Source: Cyrtodaria siliqua (taxonomy: Eukaryota; Mollusca; Bivalvia; Adapedonta; Hiatellidae). Taken from it: DNA of 64,000 bases. The DNA lies in NCBI GenBank assembly GCA_037043455.1, contig JAWPHD010003267.1:62001-126000 (forward strand). Direction: 5' to 3'. Shown here one piece after another: positions 20,120 to 52,600 of this stretch (positions are counted from its first letter, which is position 1; every line of letters starts with the position of its first letter). The position numbers were made by a program, and so were the translations under genes. The notes below the pieces were generated by a model that had not been told where the DNA came from, made no database searches, and saw only the letters and a program-made list of their open reading frames with translations.

Positions 20120-20920
20120 GCAGAATTGAAAACTCTCAAAATCAAATTAGTCAAAACATCGTCAGAAGCAGAAAAGAAAAAGATCAAAAAGAATATATCA
20201 CGTGCGGAAAAAGAAAGAAAACAGGCATTCTTGAATATTGATAATATAAAATATAACTAAACAGTTAGCTACTCTTCCACAAATAAGTTTACAACTATCA
20301 AGTATTCCTACAACCATAGGCGAGGAAGTACAAGAAAGAGAAGCGTACATTGAAACGCCTCAGTTATTTTACGAAGAGTCTGCTAAAGAAACATCTGATG
20401 ATAAGCTTGAAGAAGAGCCTGCTGCGAGACCTAAGGAATCCAAACAAACGTATGATTTTGATTTAGATGCTGCCATAGATGAAGAAGCACTTGATAAGTA
20501 TGTTTTGCCAATCACGTATAAAATACCAGGCACTGTGGACGCGGAAGTGCTGATTATAATGAAAACGTTAAAAAGGCTAGTGAGGCATCCAAAAAAATCT
20601 CTAACGCTGTGAAAGGCTTGAACACGAGAATAAACAACCTTAGCGAAAACATACTCCGAGAAAGGCTCTGGAATGCAGAAACTGAAAAAGCTGCAGGAGA
20701 AATTAAAAAATACTTGGGAAACCCTAAATTACGCGAAAAAGCAGTAAGCGAGTTTAAAAAGAAGCGTGCTAATCTGCTTTATGAAATTGAGGATGTTGAG
20801 TTGTATAGACAAAGGTTGCCCGAACAAGTTCGAACGGTCCGAGAAATTGCAAAAAACGGGATACAACAAAAAAGACATTCCTATAAAGTCAGCAATGACG
20901 GTCATTTCGGCACGTTATAA
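20120..20920 (+). pseudogene. Polinton-associated coiled-coil protein, broken
   Basis: Several + strand frames join into one charged, mostly helical protein. In order: KTSSEAEKKKIKKNISRAEK, QLATLPQISLQLSS, an acidic EEPAARPKESKQTYDFDLD stretch, and NTRINNLSENILRERLWNAE in the longest frame (20609-20920). It is divergent from the capsid cluster. I cannot name its function. Its place between the capsid genes and polymerase B suggests a structural or DNA-packaging accessory role, which is inference. Confidence 0.5.
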
Positions 20921-21012
20921 ATTGATTTACCAGAACTTATCGGCCATCACAAACTTATTGCTAAACAAGGAGAAGCAGTTGTGCTAAATCCAAAAGTAGA
21001 TGATGATTTGGT

Positions 21013-21255
21013 TTGCCAATTCATAAAAGTTCTTTAAAGTTTAAAAAGATTTTAGGAGGCTGCGTCGAATATTACAATAGCCCTCAGGCTGATGATTTGA
21101 TTAATGATCTTGAACTATTATGCGGAAGTATTGAATCAGGAAATAATAGTCCAGAGTTAATAAATAAAGGTAATAGCATAATTGATGAATTATTAAAAAT
21201 ATGTAAAATATCAGCCGGAGAACACGAACAATTGTTTTCTAAATATTTTAATTAA
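21013..21255 (+). CDS. Small Polinton-associated protein, unknown function
   Basis: An 80-codon frame reads MPIHKSSLKFKKILGG, NDLELLCGSIESGNNSPELI, then GNSIIDELLKICKISAGEHE. The SIESGNN..L..K...I.DELLK..KI pattern resembles small proteins I associate with Polintons in invertebrates. It is the best preserved of the small Polinton frames, but the element around it is dead. Confidence 0.5.
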   Translation: MPIHKSSLKFKKILGGCVEYYNSPQADDLINDLELLCGSIESGNNSPELINKGNSIIDELLKICKISAGEHEQLFSKYFN

Positions 21256-21329
21256 TTTAATTATTATTATTATAATGAAAGAAATAAAAAGGAAGAAAGA
21301 ATTAATTAGTTACTTGACTCCACTATCAG

Positions 21330-21697
21330 CAGCATACAGACTCATGTGTTAGGATTAACACAGGGTTACAGGTTACGAGTGGAATAATTGGTTGTACTGC
21401 TGTATTGCCATTGGTTCCAGCAATTTCTGTTTTATAGGTGTTGTTGGAGCAGTTCCCCCAATAATATCAGTTCTGATGAGTAAAACCGGAATAGCAAAGA
21501 AAAGGATTTTGTTGAAAACGGCACACCATAGACATTTTAAACAACTTCTTTCGTATGCTCAAATACCTGCAGGATCAGACGAGGAGGTAATCACATTGTC
21601 TTTAGAATTTACTAAGATACTGCAAATCCAACAAAAAGATAATTTTACTGAACCTTTGGAGGGATACATAAAGCTGTTACAAGTTGAATTGTTATGA
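21330..21697 (+). pseudogene. Polinton-associated membrane protein, broken
   Basis: A hydrophobic segment (GVVGAVPPIISVLMSKTG in the 21392 frame) is followed by a basic KKRILLKTAHHRHFKQLLS and an acidic C-terminal part ending LQVELL. One predicted membrane helix with a basic flank is visible. The N-terminal part lies in other frames. The function is unknown; it lies directly downstream of the small gene at 21013. Confidence 0.45.
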
Positions 21698-21729
21698 TAA
21701 TTCAGATTAAGTCTTTTTCAACCTGTTTT

Positions 21730-22060
21730 AACATTTCATCGTACTTGTCATTGGTAAAATATTTACAATTTTGTAAAACAAATCCTCACATCTTTGTTTC
21801 TCCCTAGGGGATAAATTATACATTTCTAAAAGTTTTTTCTAGAGGGTATTTTCTATGATATACGCTCTTCTTGCGAACGCCCTCATAATCTGAAATACGA
21901 TCATATCCGTTGTGGTTTCCGCAATTAAAACAAATAAGTTCCCCATCAAAAACTCTGCAAGTACTATTACAATTTGCGCACGCATAGGTGCACCTGTAAC
22001 AAAGCCTGCCCCCAACACAATGTGTACAATGTGTTTTTTGTTGATTATTTTAAATAAAAA
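21730..22060 (-). pseudogene. Zinc-ribbon protein of the Polinton (possibly VLTF3-like)
   Basis: A minus-strand frame contains CTHCVGG, ACANCNSTCRVFDGEL, ICFNCGNHNGYD and, in a shifted frame, SPREKQRCEDLFYK. Two CxxC pairs form a zinc-ribbon pattern followed by a helical region. That recalls late transcription factors of the VLTF3 type in some large DNA viruses and related elements, but the match is weak. A different Zn-binding accessory protein is possible. It is convergent with the upstream + strand gene and divergent from polymerase B. Confidence 0.4.
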
Positions 22061-22139
22061 ACAATCAATGCAAATTTCAGAAGAATCGAAAACATCCAAA
22101 ACTGTTTTACAATGTTTTCAATTCATTCATCATTGGATA

Positions 22140-24729
22140 ACTTATGCGATAAGATAATCTCAATGGCAACTAATGGTATCATAAATGAAAATTCTTTCAT
22201 TTATCACTACACCATTTTGTTAGAAAAGGGATTTGATATTATTATTCAGTCTGGTTAAAATGAATAAAATAATTAATTTAGGCTTAATGTCAAACCAAAC
22301 ATCACACAAAGCAAACAAAGGGTTTTGCAAAACATGCTTGCAGTGCTTTACATATGAAAAATAATTGAAAACGGACACAACTGACTGTCCTTCATATAAT
22401 GGCAAACAAGCAATAAAAATGCCAGACGAAAATGAAAAGGTTTACTTTAAAAACTATGACAGGCAGCTAATGATCCCGTTTGTCATATATGCTGACTTTG
22501 AAGCGATAACTGAAAAATATCTTCAGCTTCTAATAATCCTGAAAATGCGTACACGGAGGCATACCAACAACATACTGACTGTGGTTACGGGTACAAGTTT
22601 GTTTGTTGTTATGATAATAAATATTCCAAGACTGTCTGACAAACAGAGGACCAAAACAGAGGAAAAAACTTGAATGCATATTTTAAGAAAGATTTGACGA
22701 TGACAGTAGAAGAATAAGAAAATTCAGAGCAGCTGAAAAATGCCATATTTGTGATAAACTTTACAAGACATGTGAAAAAGCAGTTAGAGATCATTGCCAA
22801 ATAACTGGAAAGTTTAGGAAAAGTGCCCACGATGCATGTAATCTTAGTTTCAGGCTAACTAAAACAATACCCGTTGTATTTCATAATTTGAGAGGTTATA
22901 ATTCTCATTTCATAATGAAACATATTGGAAAGTTAAAAACAAGCAATAAATGTCCTACCAAATGACTTGGAAACATGTTAGGACAAATAATTATAATATA
23001 TAATTTCATAATACTTCGTACGAATACTCTGGTGACAAGTTGGAACTAATAAAAAGAAAAGGTGTCTACCCATATGTTTATATGAACAGCTTTGAACGCT
23101 TCAAAGAAAAACAACTACCTGATAAAAATAGCTTTTATTCCCAATTAAATGACGAGCACATCTCAGATGCAGATTATGAACATGCTAGTAAAATATGGAA
23201 GACATTTAAGATTAAAAACATGGGAGAATATCATGATCTGTATTTGAAAAACGATGTTTTGCTGCTGGCTGATGTTTTTGAAAATTTCCGAAAGATGTGC
23301 GTTGAGTACTACAAATTTGATCCTTGCAATTACTTCAGCAGTGCTGGGCTGACTTTTGATGCAAGTGACTGGAAATTGTCTGAAAATGACTGGAATTAAA
23401 CTTGATTTAATTACGATATTGATCAGTATTTTTTCATAGAAAAAGACTAAGGGTTGGTATGAGTTACACTGCAACCAGATATTCAAAAGCTAACAATAAA
23501 TATTTGAAAAACTACGACCACAGTAAAGAAAGCAAATATACATTGTATCTTGACGCTAATAACGTGTATGGGTGGGCCATGTGTCAACCATTACCAACTG
23601 GTAAATGGGTTGACAATTTCGAGAAAGAAAAATCAAATTATATTGTTGAGTGTGATCTCGAATATCCTGAAGGGCTGTATGACTTGCATAATGACTACCT
23701 TCTCGCTCCAGAAACCTTGGAAATAAAAGACGAGTGGTTACCAGACTACTTCAAAAACATGAAGAAAAAGTTTAATTTGGGGGCAAGCAAAGTGAAGAAA
23801 CAACACTGAAGGATAAGGAAAAATATATTACACACTACAGAAATTGAAAAACTGTATGAAACGTTTGGACTAAAAGTGCACAGATACTTCAGTTTGAAGA
23901 GTCGCAATGGTTAAAAGTGTACATAGACTTCAATATTACAAAAAGAACAGCTGATAAAATGCTTTTGAAGAAGATTTCTTAAAGCTTATGAATAATTCAG
24001 TTTTGGCAAAACCATGGAAAACTTGCGAAAAAGAATTAATGTTAAGCTAACGCATGACGAGGAAGTCCTTTTGAAATACGCAGCAAGACCATCATTTATT
24101 TCTTGTAAATCGTTCAGTAAAAAAATAGGTGCCATCAATAGGATAAAAGAAAGACTGGTCTTAACTCGCTCCTTTGAATGTCGGTATGTTTATTCTGAAC
24201 TTGTCAAAATAATTAATGTATTATTTCCACTACAATTATACTAGAAACAAATACAATGAAAAAGCTTAGCTATTGTTTACTGACATGTATTCCCTTTGTT
24301 ATGAAATCAGGACAGAATATGTGTATGCTGATCTTTACAAAGACAGGGAACATTTTGACAACAGTGATTATATGATCCGAACAAATAAGTAAATTTTATT
24401 TTGATAATAACAAAAGGGTTATTGGTAAAATGTAAGACGAAGCTTGTGGTGCAATAATCGTAGAGTTTGTTGGATTGAGAAGCAAATCATACTCTTACTG
24501 AAACAAAACAATGCAAAGGTGTCAAAAGAGGTGTTGTTAAAAAGCAAATAACACCTGATAACTACAACACTATTTTATTTACAGCAACGGAAGCTCACCA
24601 TCAAATGAAAGTTATCAGATCTAACAAACACAAGCTGAACAGCTATAAAATTAATAAAAAAGTGTGTCTGCATACGATGACAATAGGTACATATTAGACA
24701 ATGGCCAAGATACGCTAGCATATAAATAA
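22140..24729 (+). pseudogene. Polinton protein-primed DNA polymerase B, broken
   Basis: The recognisable order is: GFCKTCLQCFTYEK; YFKNYDRQLMIPFVIYADFE (exonuclease motif I); KCHICDKLYKTC; VFHNLRGYNSHFI; ELIKRKGVYPYVYM; EYHDLYLKNDVLLLADVFE; LYLDANNVYGWAM (polymerase motif A); DLEYPEGLYDLHNDYLLAPE; LFTDMYSLCYEI (motif C); EACGAIIVEFVGLRSKSY; and the end YILDNGQDTLAYK with TAA at 24727-24729. This is the family-B polymerase of Polintons, which replicates the element by protein priming. Motif C, normally TDTDS, reads TDMYS, so one catalytic Asp is lost. More than eight frameshifts or stops are present. The family assignment is secure. Confidence 0.92.
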
Positions 24730-25114
24730 GCCTCCTCCTAGCTACTTAGGTCGATGGGGGATACATCTGTTTAGCCGCGACGAGGATGATTGCCCTGTTC
24801 CTTCCGACTTTGTTTGATCGCATTAAAGATAGTTTGAAGGGGTCGGATAAGTACTTCTAAAGATATTTGACCTTGTTTGTTAATCATGTTGGAACGCTAT
24901 CCTTCGAGCTTGGAACATGAGTAACAGTTTTGGGGGGTTATTATCCACCTCTGTCTTATTGCCCCTTGCATAGCCACTTGCATAGGGGAGCATTTGCGCC
25001 AGTCATTTCGCCAGGTTTTGGAATAATCTTGGGTTGCTAATTGTGTATGCTGACTGGAATAAAGTAGCCTCGTTACAATTACCACATATTTTGAAATCTG
25101 GTTGGTCGTTTGGC
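24730..25114. other. No gene recognised; possible Polinton end region
   Basis: Directly downstream of polymerase B. I looked for a terminal inverted repeat shared with 7.0-7.8 kb and saw none. The 153-codon minus-strand frame crossing into the next feature is produced by the minisatellite. Confidence 0.4.
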
Positions 25115-25430
25115 TGAAAGTAGTATAGAAGATGGTGTGTCTGGTAAAAGTATTCCCTGGGAGTAGGGTTTGCATTGCCCTACGAGTAGTATAGAAGGTG
25201 GGTTGTCTGGTAAAGTTTTCCCTGGGGGTTTGCATTGCCCTACTAGTAGTATAGAAGGTGGATTTTCTGGTAAAGGTTTTCCCTAGGGGTGTGCATTGCC
25301 CTACGGGTAGTATAGAAGGTGGGGTGTCTGGTAAAGGTTTTCCCTTGGAGTTTTTCATTGCCCTACGAGTAGTATAGCAGGTGGGGTGTCTGGTAAAGTT
25401 TTCTCTGGGGAGTTTGCATTACTAGTTTTA
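25115..25430 (+). repeat. Minisatellite, about 60 bp unit, five to six copies
   Basis: The unit contains GTAGTATAGAAGGTGG, TGTCTGGTAAAG, TTTTCCCTGGG and TTGCATTGCCCTAC. Successive units are offset by 59-61 bp. Confidence 0.9.
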
Positions 25431-26150
25431 AATGTGTCGGCTGGCTTTAAAAGCAATATGCCATTCTGGTTTGAAACTGGCTGGAAGTTAATCATGTTTT
25501 TTCACGAATCCTAACTACAGCCTCACTGATGAACCGACGCATTGCCTGAAAAAGAAGACCCATATTTTAGTAGGTGTTTCTTCTTTTCTAGTGCGGATAC
25601 AAATAAGGTAATGTCATTTAGAAATTTCAAATAATTTCCTCGATACATTGTTTAAGTTATGTATCTATTTCATCCATTGTTCCACCGTTTTGCTGTGCGT
25701 TCTAAAAATATATCAATCATCATCATCACGTGATCATCACGTGATCTTGCGTTAAATGTATTCATACGCTGTATTGTTCTCCTGGTATAGTGTATTGAGG
25801 TTTGTAACCAGTTAATTTTATAATTTATTTATCTTGCAACACCATCAAACGTATATCTTCCATCTTTCTTGGATTTATATATTTAAGAAATATACATGGT
25901 CTTTATAGTATTCATCTAATATTTAATAGGTTTGGTCAGTAATGGTTATCGCATAAGCTACTATCCTTTGTAAAAAGTTGTTGCTGTCCATTCTCCGGAA
26001 TAAGATTTTTAGCTTACTTTGTATTACGCTGTATCATATTCTTAAGTTTTTATCTCCCTTGCTATGAAGTTAAAATGACTGATTCGGTAGTAAAATAATC
26101 CTGAATACTTGTGCCAATCGTGTCGGCGAGGCCGAATGCAAATCAACAAG
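25431..26150. other. No gene recognised
   Basis: AT-rich sequence. A short direct duplication ATCATCACGTGATC occurs near 25720-25745. Nothing else is interpretable. Confidence 0.4.
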
Positions 26151-26710
26151 ATCTGACTGGGTATATATGACGTCATTTGATCCCGAATGACCATTTTTAG
26201 ATTTCGGGTCTATTCGGACACTCCGGTTTTAGAATAAGTCCCATTATAGTTCATCAAAATTTGTAAAGGATTGTTAGCTCAGTCGGGAGAGCGGCAGTCC
26301 TAAAAAAATATTAAACGAGCGGGTTGGGTCCGATTTTTTATTCTAACTATACCTTCAAAAAAAGGGGTACATCAGGATTTTTCTAGAAACATCTTAAATT
26401 ATAAAATTGTTCCAGTTCACGATATAAAACACTATCAATCAAAATGTGAAGCTAGAACCATTTTGTTAATGTCTAAAGTTTCAGAACACCATATAGCTAG
26501 GGTGGAATCGCACGTAATATGCTGAAATTAACCCTGGTGCGTCACCTAGGATAGCAAGTATTACTGTGCAGAATGAATTTCTTTGCAAATAAAAGATTGT
26601 GTAGGTTCATTATGTTTTGGTCATGTAGAATAAAAAATATTAATATTTGGCAATTTTAAATCGGACACCTAGACCCCATAAAAAGCCTGATGTTCTCCCT
26701 TTAAGACTTT
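26150..26710 (+). repeat. Dispersed repeat with tRNA-like segment
   Basis: A tRNA-like TTAGCTCAGTCGGGAGAGC lies at about 26274-26292, with a degenerate GGGTTGGGTCC box B. It is surrounded by AAATCGGACACCTAGACCCC-type sequence and ends near CCTGATGTTCTCCCTTTAAG. It reads as a composite tRNA-derived repeat. The boundaries are approximate. Confidence 0.4.
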
Positions 26711-26723
26711 AGTCGGAAAACAA

Positions 26724-26725
<2 letters not shown>

Positions 26726-26764
<39 letters not shown>
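26726..26764 (+). repeat. (GT)n microsatellite
   Basis: An essentially perfect run of about 19 GT units. Confidence 0.95.
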
Positions 26765-26767
<3 letters not shown>

Positions 26768-27118
26768 ATGGGTGCGTTTTTTAAAGATTTTTACGACTTT
26801 TATCTATGCGTCAATTTGGTAAAGGTAGAGGTAGACCTCATCTGTTTTGAAACAAACTCGTAGAACCACAGTCTTGCCGCGCGTTTGTGAGTAGCTGTCA
26901 AATATTCTTCAATGTGCAAACGTGGAACAAGCGGGACTCGAACGTATGACTGTAGCATTGAGAGATATACATTACACTAACAAGAGTAGATCTAAACACA
27001 AATATGCTACCTTTTATTACATGCAAAACTGATTGAATTATATTCTGTTAAGGCCAAAACACAAATATGTTTAAAAACAAAACAAAGCAACAAAAAAATG
27101 AAATAATTGAATCATGTT

Positions 27119-27284
27119 CACTCCGAGTTGTGAGATTAAATCACTAGGTATCCCGAGAACAGTGGTACTCCGAGTTGTGAGAATGAACTACAACGGTATC
27201 CCGAGACCAGTGGTATTCCGAGTTGTGAGAATAAATAACAACGGTATCCCGAGACAAGGGATACTCCGAGTTGTGAGATTAAAA
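27119..27284 (+). repeat. Minisatellite, about 51 bp unit, three to four copies
   Basis: The unit reads ACTCCGAGTTGTGAGA, AACTACAACGGTATCCCGAG, then ACCAGTGGT. The sequence after the last unit (27280-27310) is partly repeated in inverse orientation at 27464-27528 with an extra ~30 bp inside. Confidence 0.85.
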
Positions 27285-27529
27285 TCAAATGAGCACAAAG
27301 ATTTATAAGTTATGTTTTGTATATGTGTAGTATGTATGTCTCTACTACAGGTTGTGTGTAAAACATATGTTCTTTTAGTTGAAGTTCGCACCTTTTGGAA
27401 CAAGGAAACTTCAGGGAGAATTTGTCACTTTACAGTGACATTCCATGTTTAAATTTGTATATTATAAATCTTTGTGCAGAGGGGGTCTGTCTTTCAGACT
27501 ACACTCGTGTTCATTTGATTTTAATCATA

Positions 27530-28160
27530 CTTGCATAGTAGGTCGATATAAATGCAAGGTTGTTTCCTATTTTAATTCAGCTATGTTGGTCAAAGGGTCT
27601 ATGAATTACCTCCCCTTGAATTGGCAAAATTAGCTTGACGCTATATTCATTTCTAATGACTCAACCTTTGACAGGTGATGACAGGTGATGTTTTTTGATA
27701 CACTTTAACACCTGTGAAAATATGGTTCAGATATGATGAAGGTGATTAATTTTCATAACCAATCATTCCTTTTGTTCCCTTCTTTATTCCTGTATATACA
27801 TGCAATGATGTATTATTATTAAGAATAGATGACACATTTTCAGTCCATCCATGTCATGCATGATTGTAAAGAAACCTTCCATTACATGGATGCACAAATC
27901 ATAGTTCACCATGCTCTCAGTACCTTCGGTACTTTGATTAAATTTGGTTTGCATGCTGCAGGAAGCAAATTTGATGGGGGGTTTTCATGGGGGGTTGTGG
28001 GGACATCAGGGAAAAAATGACAATCCACCTTCTATACTACTCTAGTCAAAGAAAATGCTATAAATTAAACAATCTGCTTTTCAGTAATAAATAAAATAAT
28101 ATCAATATATTAATATTCATAAAATGTTAACGATAAACAAGTGTTCACCAATTTCTTATT
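27530..28160. other. No gene recognised
   Basis: A short tandem duplication GACAGGTGAT occurs near 27671-27690. Otherwise nothing is interpretable. Confidence 0.4.
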
Positions 28161-28310
28161 CACGTAGAAGTGACATTGAATTGAATTGAATTGGATTTTA
28201 TAGTCGCACCAACAGCTAAGGTCATATGGCGACATTCCAGCTTCCACTGGTGGAGGAAGACCCCAGATGCCCCTCCGGGCAATTTTCGTGCACGTAGAAG
28301 TGACATTGAA
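28161..28310 (-). mobile_element. SINE family B, 5'-truncated, with 20 bp target duplication
   Basis: The 110 bp insert (28181-28290) is the 3' part of family B in reverse orientation, with an AATTC/GAATT pentamer tail. It is flanked by the perfect 20 bp repeat CACGTAGAAGTGACATTGAA at 28161-28180 and 28291-28310. Full-length relatives are at 29984-30238 and 43358-43624. Confidence 0.9.
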
Positions 28311-28985
28311 ACAAATGTTATTGAGTCATTGTGGATTCAAATTAATGTAACAAACAACAAACCATTTGTGTTAAGTTTGGTCTATAGACCTCCTGATTCG
28401 ACACAATGGTGTGTAGATCATTACGAAACACAATTAGCCCGGTCAGATTATTTATAACTAGAAACTAATATAATTGGTGACTTCAATCTTGAACATTTTC
28501 CAGAAGAAGGTTTCAGAAATATCAAATGGAATGCGGTTTTTCATGATTATGGGTTTTCGCAAGTTATTAAAACACCAACCAGAGTAACAAGGAGTATATC
28601 TACTATAATAGATCATGTTTATAGCACAAACCCAAAAAACTTAAGTGAAATTCAAGTCCCATTGTATTGTATTATTGACCACTTTCCAATTGTATTTAGT
28701 AATACAAGAAATACCAAGCATGGAAAAAATAGAGAAAATTGTCATAAACTTATAGGTGTTATAATGATTTTGATGAAACTAAATTTTGTCTTGATTTACA
28801 AAACAGCTGTCTTGAAGAATGTGAAATGTTTGCCTGTCCAAATGATTCATTAGATTTCTTATATAAAAATAAATTTTGTTTTAGCTAAACATGCTCCAAT
28901 TAAAACTAAAATAATAAAAACTAGAACTCTTCCAGGATGGTATACTGATGAAATTCACAATGCAAAAGGGCTAAGAGATTTAAAT
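28291..28985 (+). pseudogene. Second non-LTR retrotransposon fragment (endonuclease region)
   Basis: The frame reads IESLWIQINVTNNKPFVLSL, YRPPDSTQW, then in the same or shifted frames TNIIGDFNLEHFPEE and IIDHVYSTNPKNLSEIQVPL. These are the APE-type endonuclease motifs (YRPP, GDFN, IDHV). The segment is truncated at both sides and carries stops, and no reverse transcriptase follows. It differs from the LINE at 9.7 kb. The truncated SINE inserted at its 5' edge. Confidence 0.75.
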
Positions 28986-29034
28986 CACAAATTTAACGGG
29001 AGGCCCAAGTGGTAATGTGAACGCTCTACTGGTT

Positions 29035-29755
29035 AAAGATAAAGCTTATGTATAAGGGGCCATAACTCTGTCAAAAGTCCTTCAATCGGAACATGGCAAC
29101 AACGCAGCTAGGCTTGGTATTGATCATCCCTGCCAAGATTCGTTGAAATACGGCCAGAGGTTCAGGAGAACTAGTTTGTACAAAGTTAGTGTATTAAAAC
29201 TTTTAAGGGGCATAACTCTGCCAAAATTCATTCAACTGGAACTAGGACATGAAATGCGCAACTAGGCCTGGAATTGTCATCCCTGCCATGATTCTTTGAA
29301 ATCCGGCCAGGGGATCAGGAGAATTAGCCTGGAAAAAGTTTGTGTATTAAAACCTTAAAAGGGCAATAAGTGTGCCAAAAATCATTCAACAAGAACACGG
29401 CAATGACATACGCAACTAGGCTCGGTACTCATCATCCCTGACACGATTCGCTTCAACACGGCCAGGAGTTTAGAAGAGACTAGTCTGGAAAAAGTTTAAA
29501 AGGAAAAAATATTCAACCTGAATACGGCGATGATATACACAACTATCTTGATACTGATCATCGTTGAAATCTGGCCAGATGTTCAGGAGAACTAGCCCAA
29601 AGTTTGTGTATCAAAACCCTTTAAAGGGCCATAACTCCGCCAAAAGTCTGTCGTTCAGAACATGACATTGATACGCAAAACTGGGCTTGGTATTGATCAT
29701 CCCTGCAACGTTTCGTTGACATTCGGCTTGGGGTTCAGGAGAACTAATCATATAG
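29035..29755 (+). repeat. Tandem array, about 155 bp unit, four to five copies
   Basis: Each unit contains GGGCCATAACTCTGCCAAAA, TTGGTATTGATCATCCCTGC, a GATTCGTTGAAAT.CGGCCAG motif and TTCAGGAGAACTAG. Copies start near 29050, 29205, 29360, 29510 and 29625. Divergence is substantial, so it is old. Confidence 0.85.
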
Positions 29756-29983
29756 ATGTGCAAAAGATGGTGTAGTATTTACTTTAACGAATAATTGCCG
29801 CTTGATGTACAAATTTACAAAGTTTTGAGATAACAGAAAAACTAACAGACTGCATTAGCTCAATACATTTAAAAACGCTTGGTCTAACAAAGTAACGTGA
29901 TTTAATATATTGTTTTCGAATGTCAATGTGTACTTGACATGTACGAGTGTGGGGTTCAATATAGTCTGTCACTGGTATTCGGA

Positions 29984-30238
29984 TTGATTGAATTGATTGA
30001 ATTGGATTTTATAGTCGCACCAACAGCTAAGGTCATACGGTGGAGGAAGACCCAAGGTGCCCCTCCGGGCAATGTTCGTGCACGGGCGGGCACCTTGGTA
30101 GAACCACCGACGTTCCGCAAGACAGCTGGATAGCTTCCTCACATAAAGATTCCTAGGCCCCTGAGGGATCGAACCTACAGCGGTGAGGGGCAAGTGATTT
30201 CAAGTCAGAGATGTTAACCACTCGGCCACGGACGCCCC
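29984..30238 (-). mobile_element. SINE family B, full-length copy
   Basis: On the minus strand it starts GGGGCGTCCGTGGCCGAGTG, with box A-like TGGCCGAGTGG and box B-like GGTTCGATCC. It ends in an AATTC/AATCA-type tail. A 12 bp duplication, CTGGTATTCGGA, flanks it (29972-29983, 30239-30250). Confidence 0.9.
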
Positions 30239-30289
30239 CTGGTATTCGGAGCTAACAGATACTGGAATATAAAAAAAACTTCTTATTAC

Positions 30290-30780
30290 AATCCTTCAAA
30301 GTATTCCCCGTGAACAGATACACATTTTCGGAGTCGCGCTATCAAATGACGTAAACGCAGCAAAGTAGTCTCCCATTGGTATACTGTTGAGACACTGAAA
30401 TATTCCGGCACCAAGGGCACTTCTGGAAGCATAGCGTCTACCAGAGAGTTTTTTTCTTCTGCAAAGGGAATAGGAAAACGTCGCAGGGACTAAGGTCGGG
30501 AGAATAAAGTGGGTGTTCAAGCCTTACCACTTTTTCTTGCTCCGAGAAAGACTGTACACTTTTAGCTTTGTGAGCTGAGGCATTGTTATGAATCAGCTGG
30601 ATGCCATTCTAAACTTTACTTGGGCATTTATTCTTGTAATTATTGTTGACTGCTTTGAGAACTTTGTCCTTGTAAAATTTGGCCATGATAGTTTTTCCCT
30701 GTTTGCATGGAATTTGTACCACAGGGCCACTGGAATTAAAGAAAATTGCAAACCTTTTTTGAATAAAGAATTGAATAAAT
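30290..30780 (-). pseudogene. Mariner-type transposase, C-terminal half, broken
   Basis: The minus-strand reading contains FNSSGPVVQIPCKQGK, YKDKVLKAVNNNYKNKCP, IQLIHNNASAHKAKSVQSF, LEHPLYSPDLSPCDVFLFPL and a C-terminal NSIPMGDYFAAF in a shifted frame. This is the order expected in mariner DD34D transposases. The second catalytic Asp, in the usual HDNA, reads HNNA here; the third (PCDVFLFP) is kept. A stop and a frameshift after LQKKK confirm it is dead. No TIR was found around it. Confidence 0.85.
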
Positions 30781-30784
30781 GAAT

Positions 30785-31430
30785 TAAAAATAATGGACCA
30801 TTTTGTGTTTGAGTAAGAATTGCATGATGAATCTTAAATTGTTTTCATTATATTCTTATTGTAATATATTATCATTTATATTTGTTAAAATAATTATGAT
30901 AAATAATGAGAAAACAAAAATTTAAATAACCCGTTTTTGATTTGTGTTCTTTGCCACTTTTAAACTGGGATGATAATTATCTAAAGCCCTGTTTTGAACA
31001 ATACCAATAAAATATGTTTCCCTAATTCAGTTGAAATACTAGATAAACACATATCATTTATTAAAAAACAAACAATCAATTTAATTAAGACTAATACCAA
31101 ATTAATAAACAACAAGATCAGCAAATTGAGAAACTTCAGAAAAAGTCGGCTCATAATTTATCCAATAATAGACATTCAAAATACTGTTTTACCCCCCATT
31201 TAATTGATAATTGATAAATTGATTTACTGGAGACGTAAGTATTGGTAACAACAATGCTTAAAATAAGATAAGTATACTGTACACAATCAGGGCTTTGTAT
31301 GATTTTGCTAAATATATTCAAATATGCGTTGTTTTGCTTAGAAATAATCAAAAAAGTATTTAGATCTAATTATATTTTATAAGTAAATAATTAACAAGGA
31401 CAAGGTCAGCGTTATCGTTGGCCTAATCAC
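30785..31430. other. No gene recognised
   Basis: Very AT-rich. The last ~100 bp lead into the region upstream of sdhb. Confidence 0.4.
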
Positions 31431-31542
31431 TTTTGGGTCAGCGCATAGCTGAAGTCACTATGAAAGTCAGCGAATTAGACCGACCCCACCAGTCTATCAC
31501 ACGGATTACCTCGTCTGTGTTCGTTAGGTTATAAAACCAAGG
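31431..31542 (+). promoter_or_regulatory. sdhb: 5' flank and probable 5' UTR of sdhb
   Basis: The base composition becomes more balanced than in the surrounding DNA. No convincing TATA box lies at a useful distance. An in-frame TAG at 31525-31527 precedes the ATG at 31543, so that ATG is the first usable start in its frame. The transcription start cannot be placed from sequence alone. Confidence 0.4.
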
Positions 31543-52361
<20,819 letters not shown>

Positions 52362-52600
52362 AAGCATGCACCAGGCATGAATGACAAGGATTTTAAATTT
52401 ACGAAGAACAAAAAAATATACGTTTGCTTTTTTTTGTGTGTTTGCTTCCTGCTTAACTTTAAAGAAACATGCAATTTGTCATTGCTTTAGATATTGCTGG
52501 AACAAGTAAAAACATAAACTTTTCAATGTGAACAAACATTATATATATACGGTTATAAAATAAATGTTTCCTGTAAAATGTGTATGTTTGTTGTTTTGTG
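52362..52600 (+). terminator. sdhb: sdhb 3' UTR and polyadenylation site
   Basis: AATAAA at 52559-52564, followed by a GT-rich TGTGTATGTTTGTTGTTTTG at about 52579. This is a standard animal cleavage signal, giving a 3' UTR of roughly 215-225 nt. Confidence 0.75.

Noticed and set aside
24897..25358. 153-codon minus-strand frame
   Set aside because: Its repeated TFYTTRRAMQT segments are the translation of the 60 bp minisatellite.
30588..30782. 64-codon + strand frame
   Set aside because: It is antisense to the mariner transposase relic.
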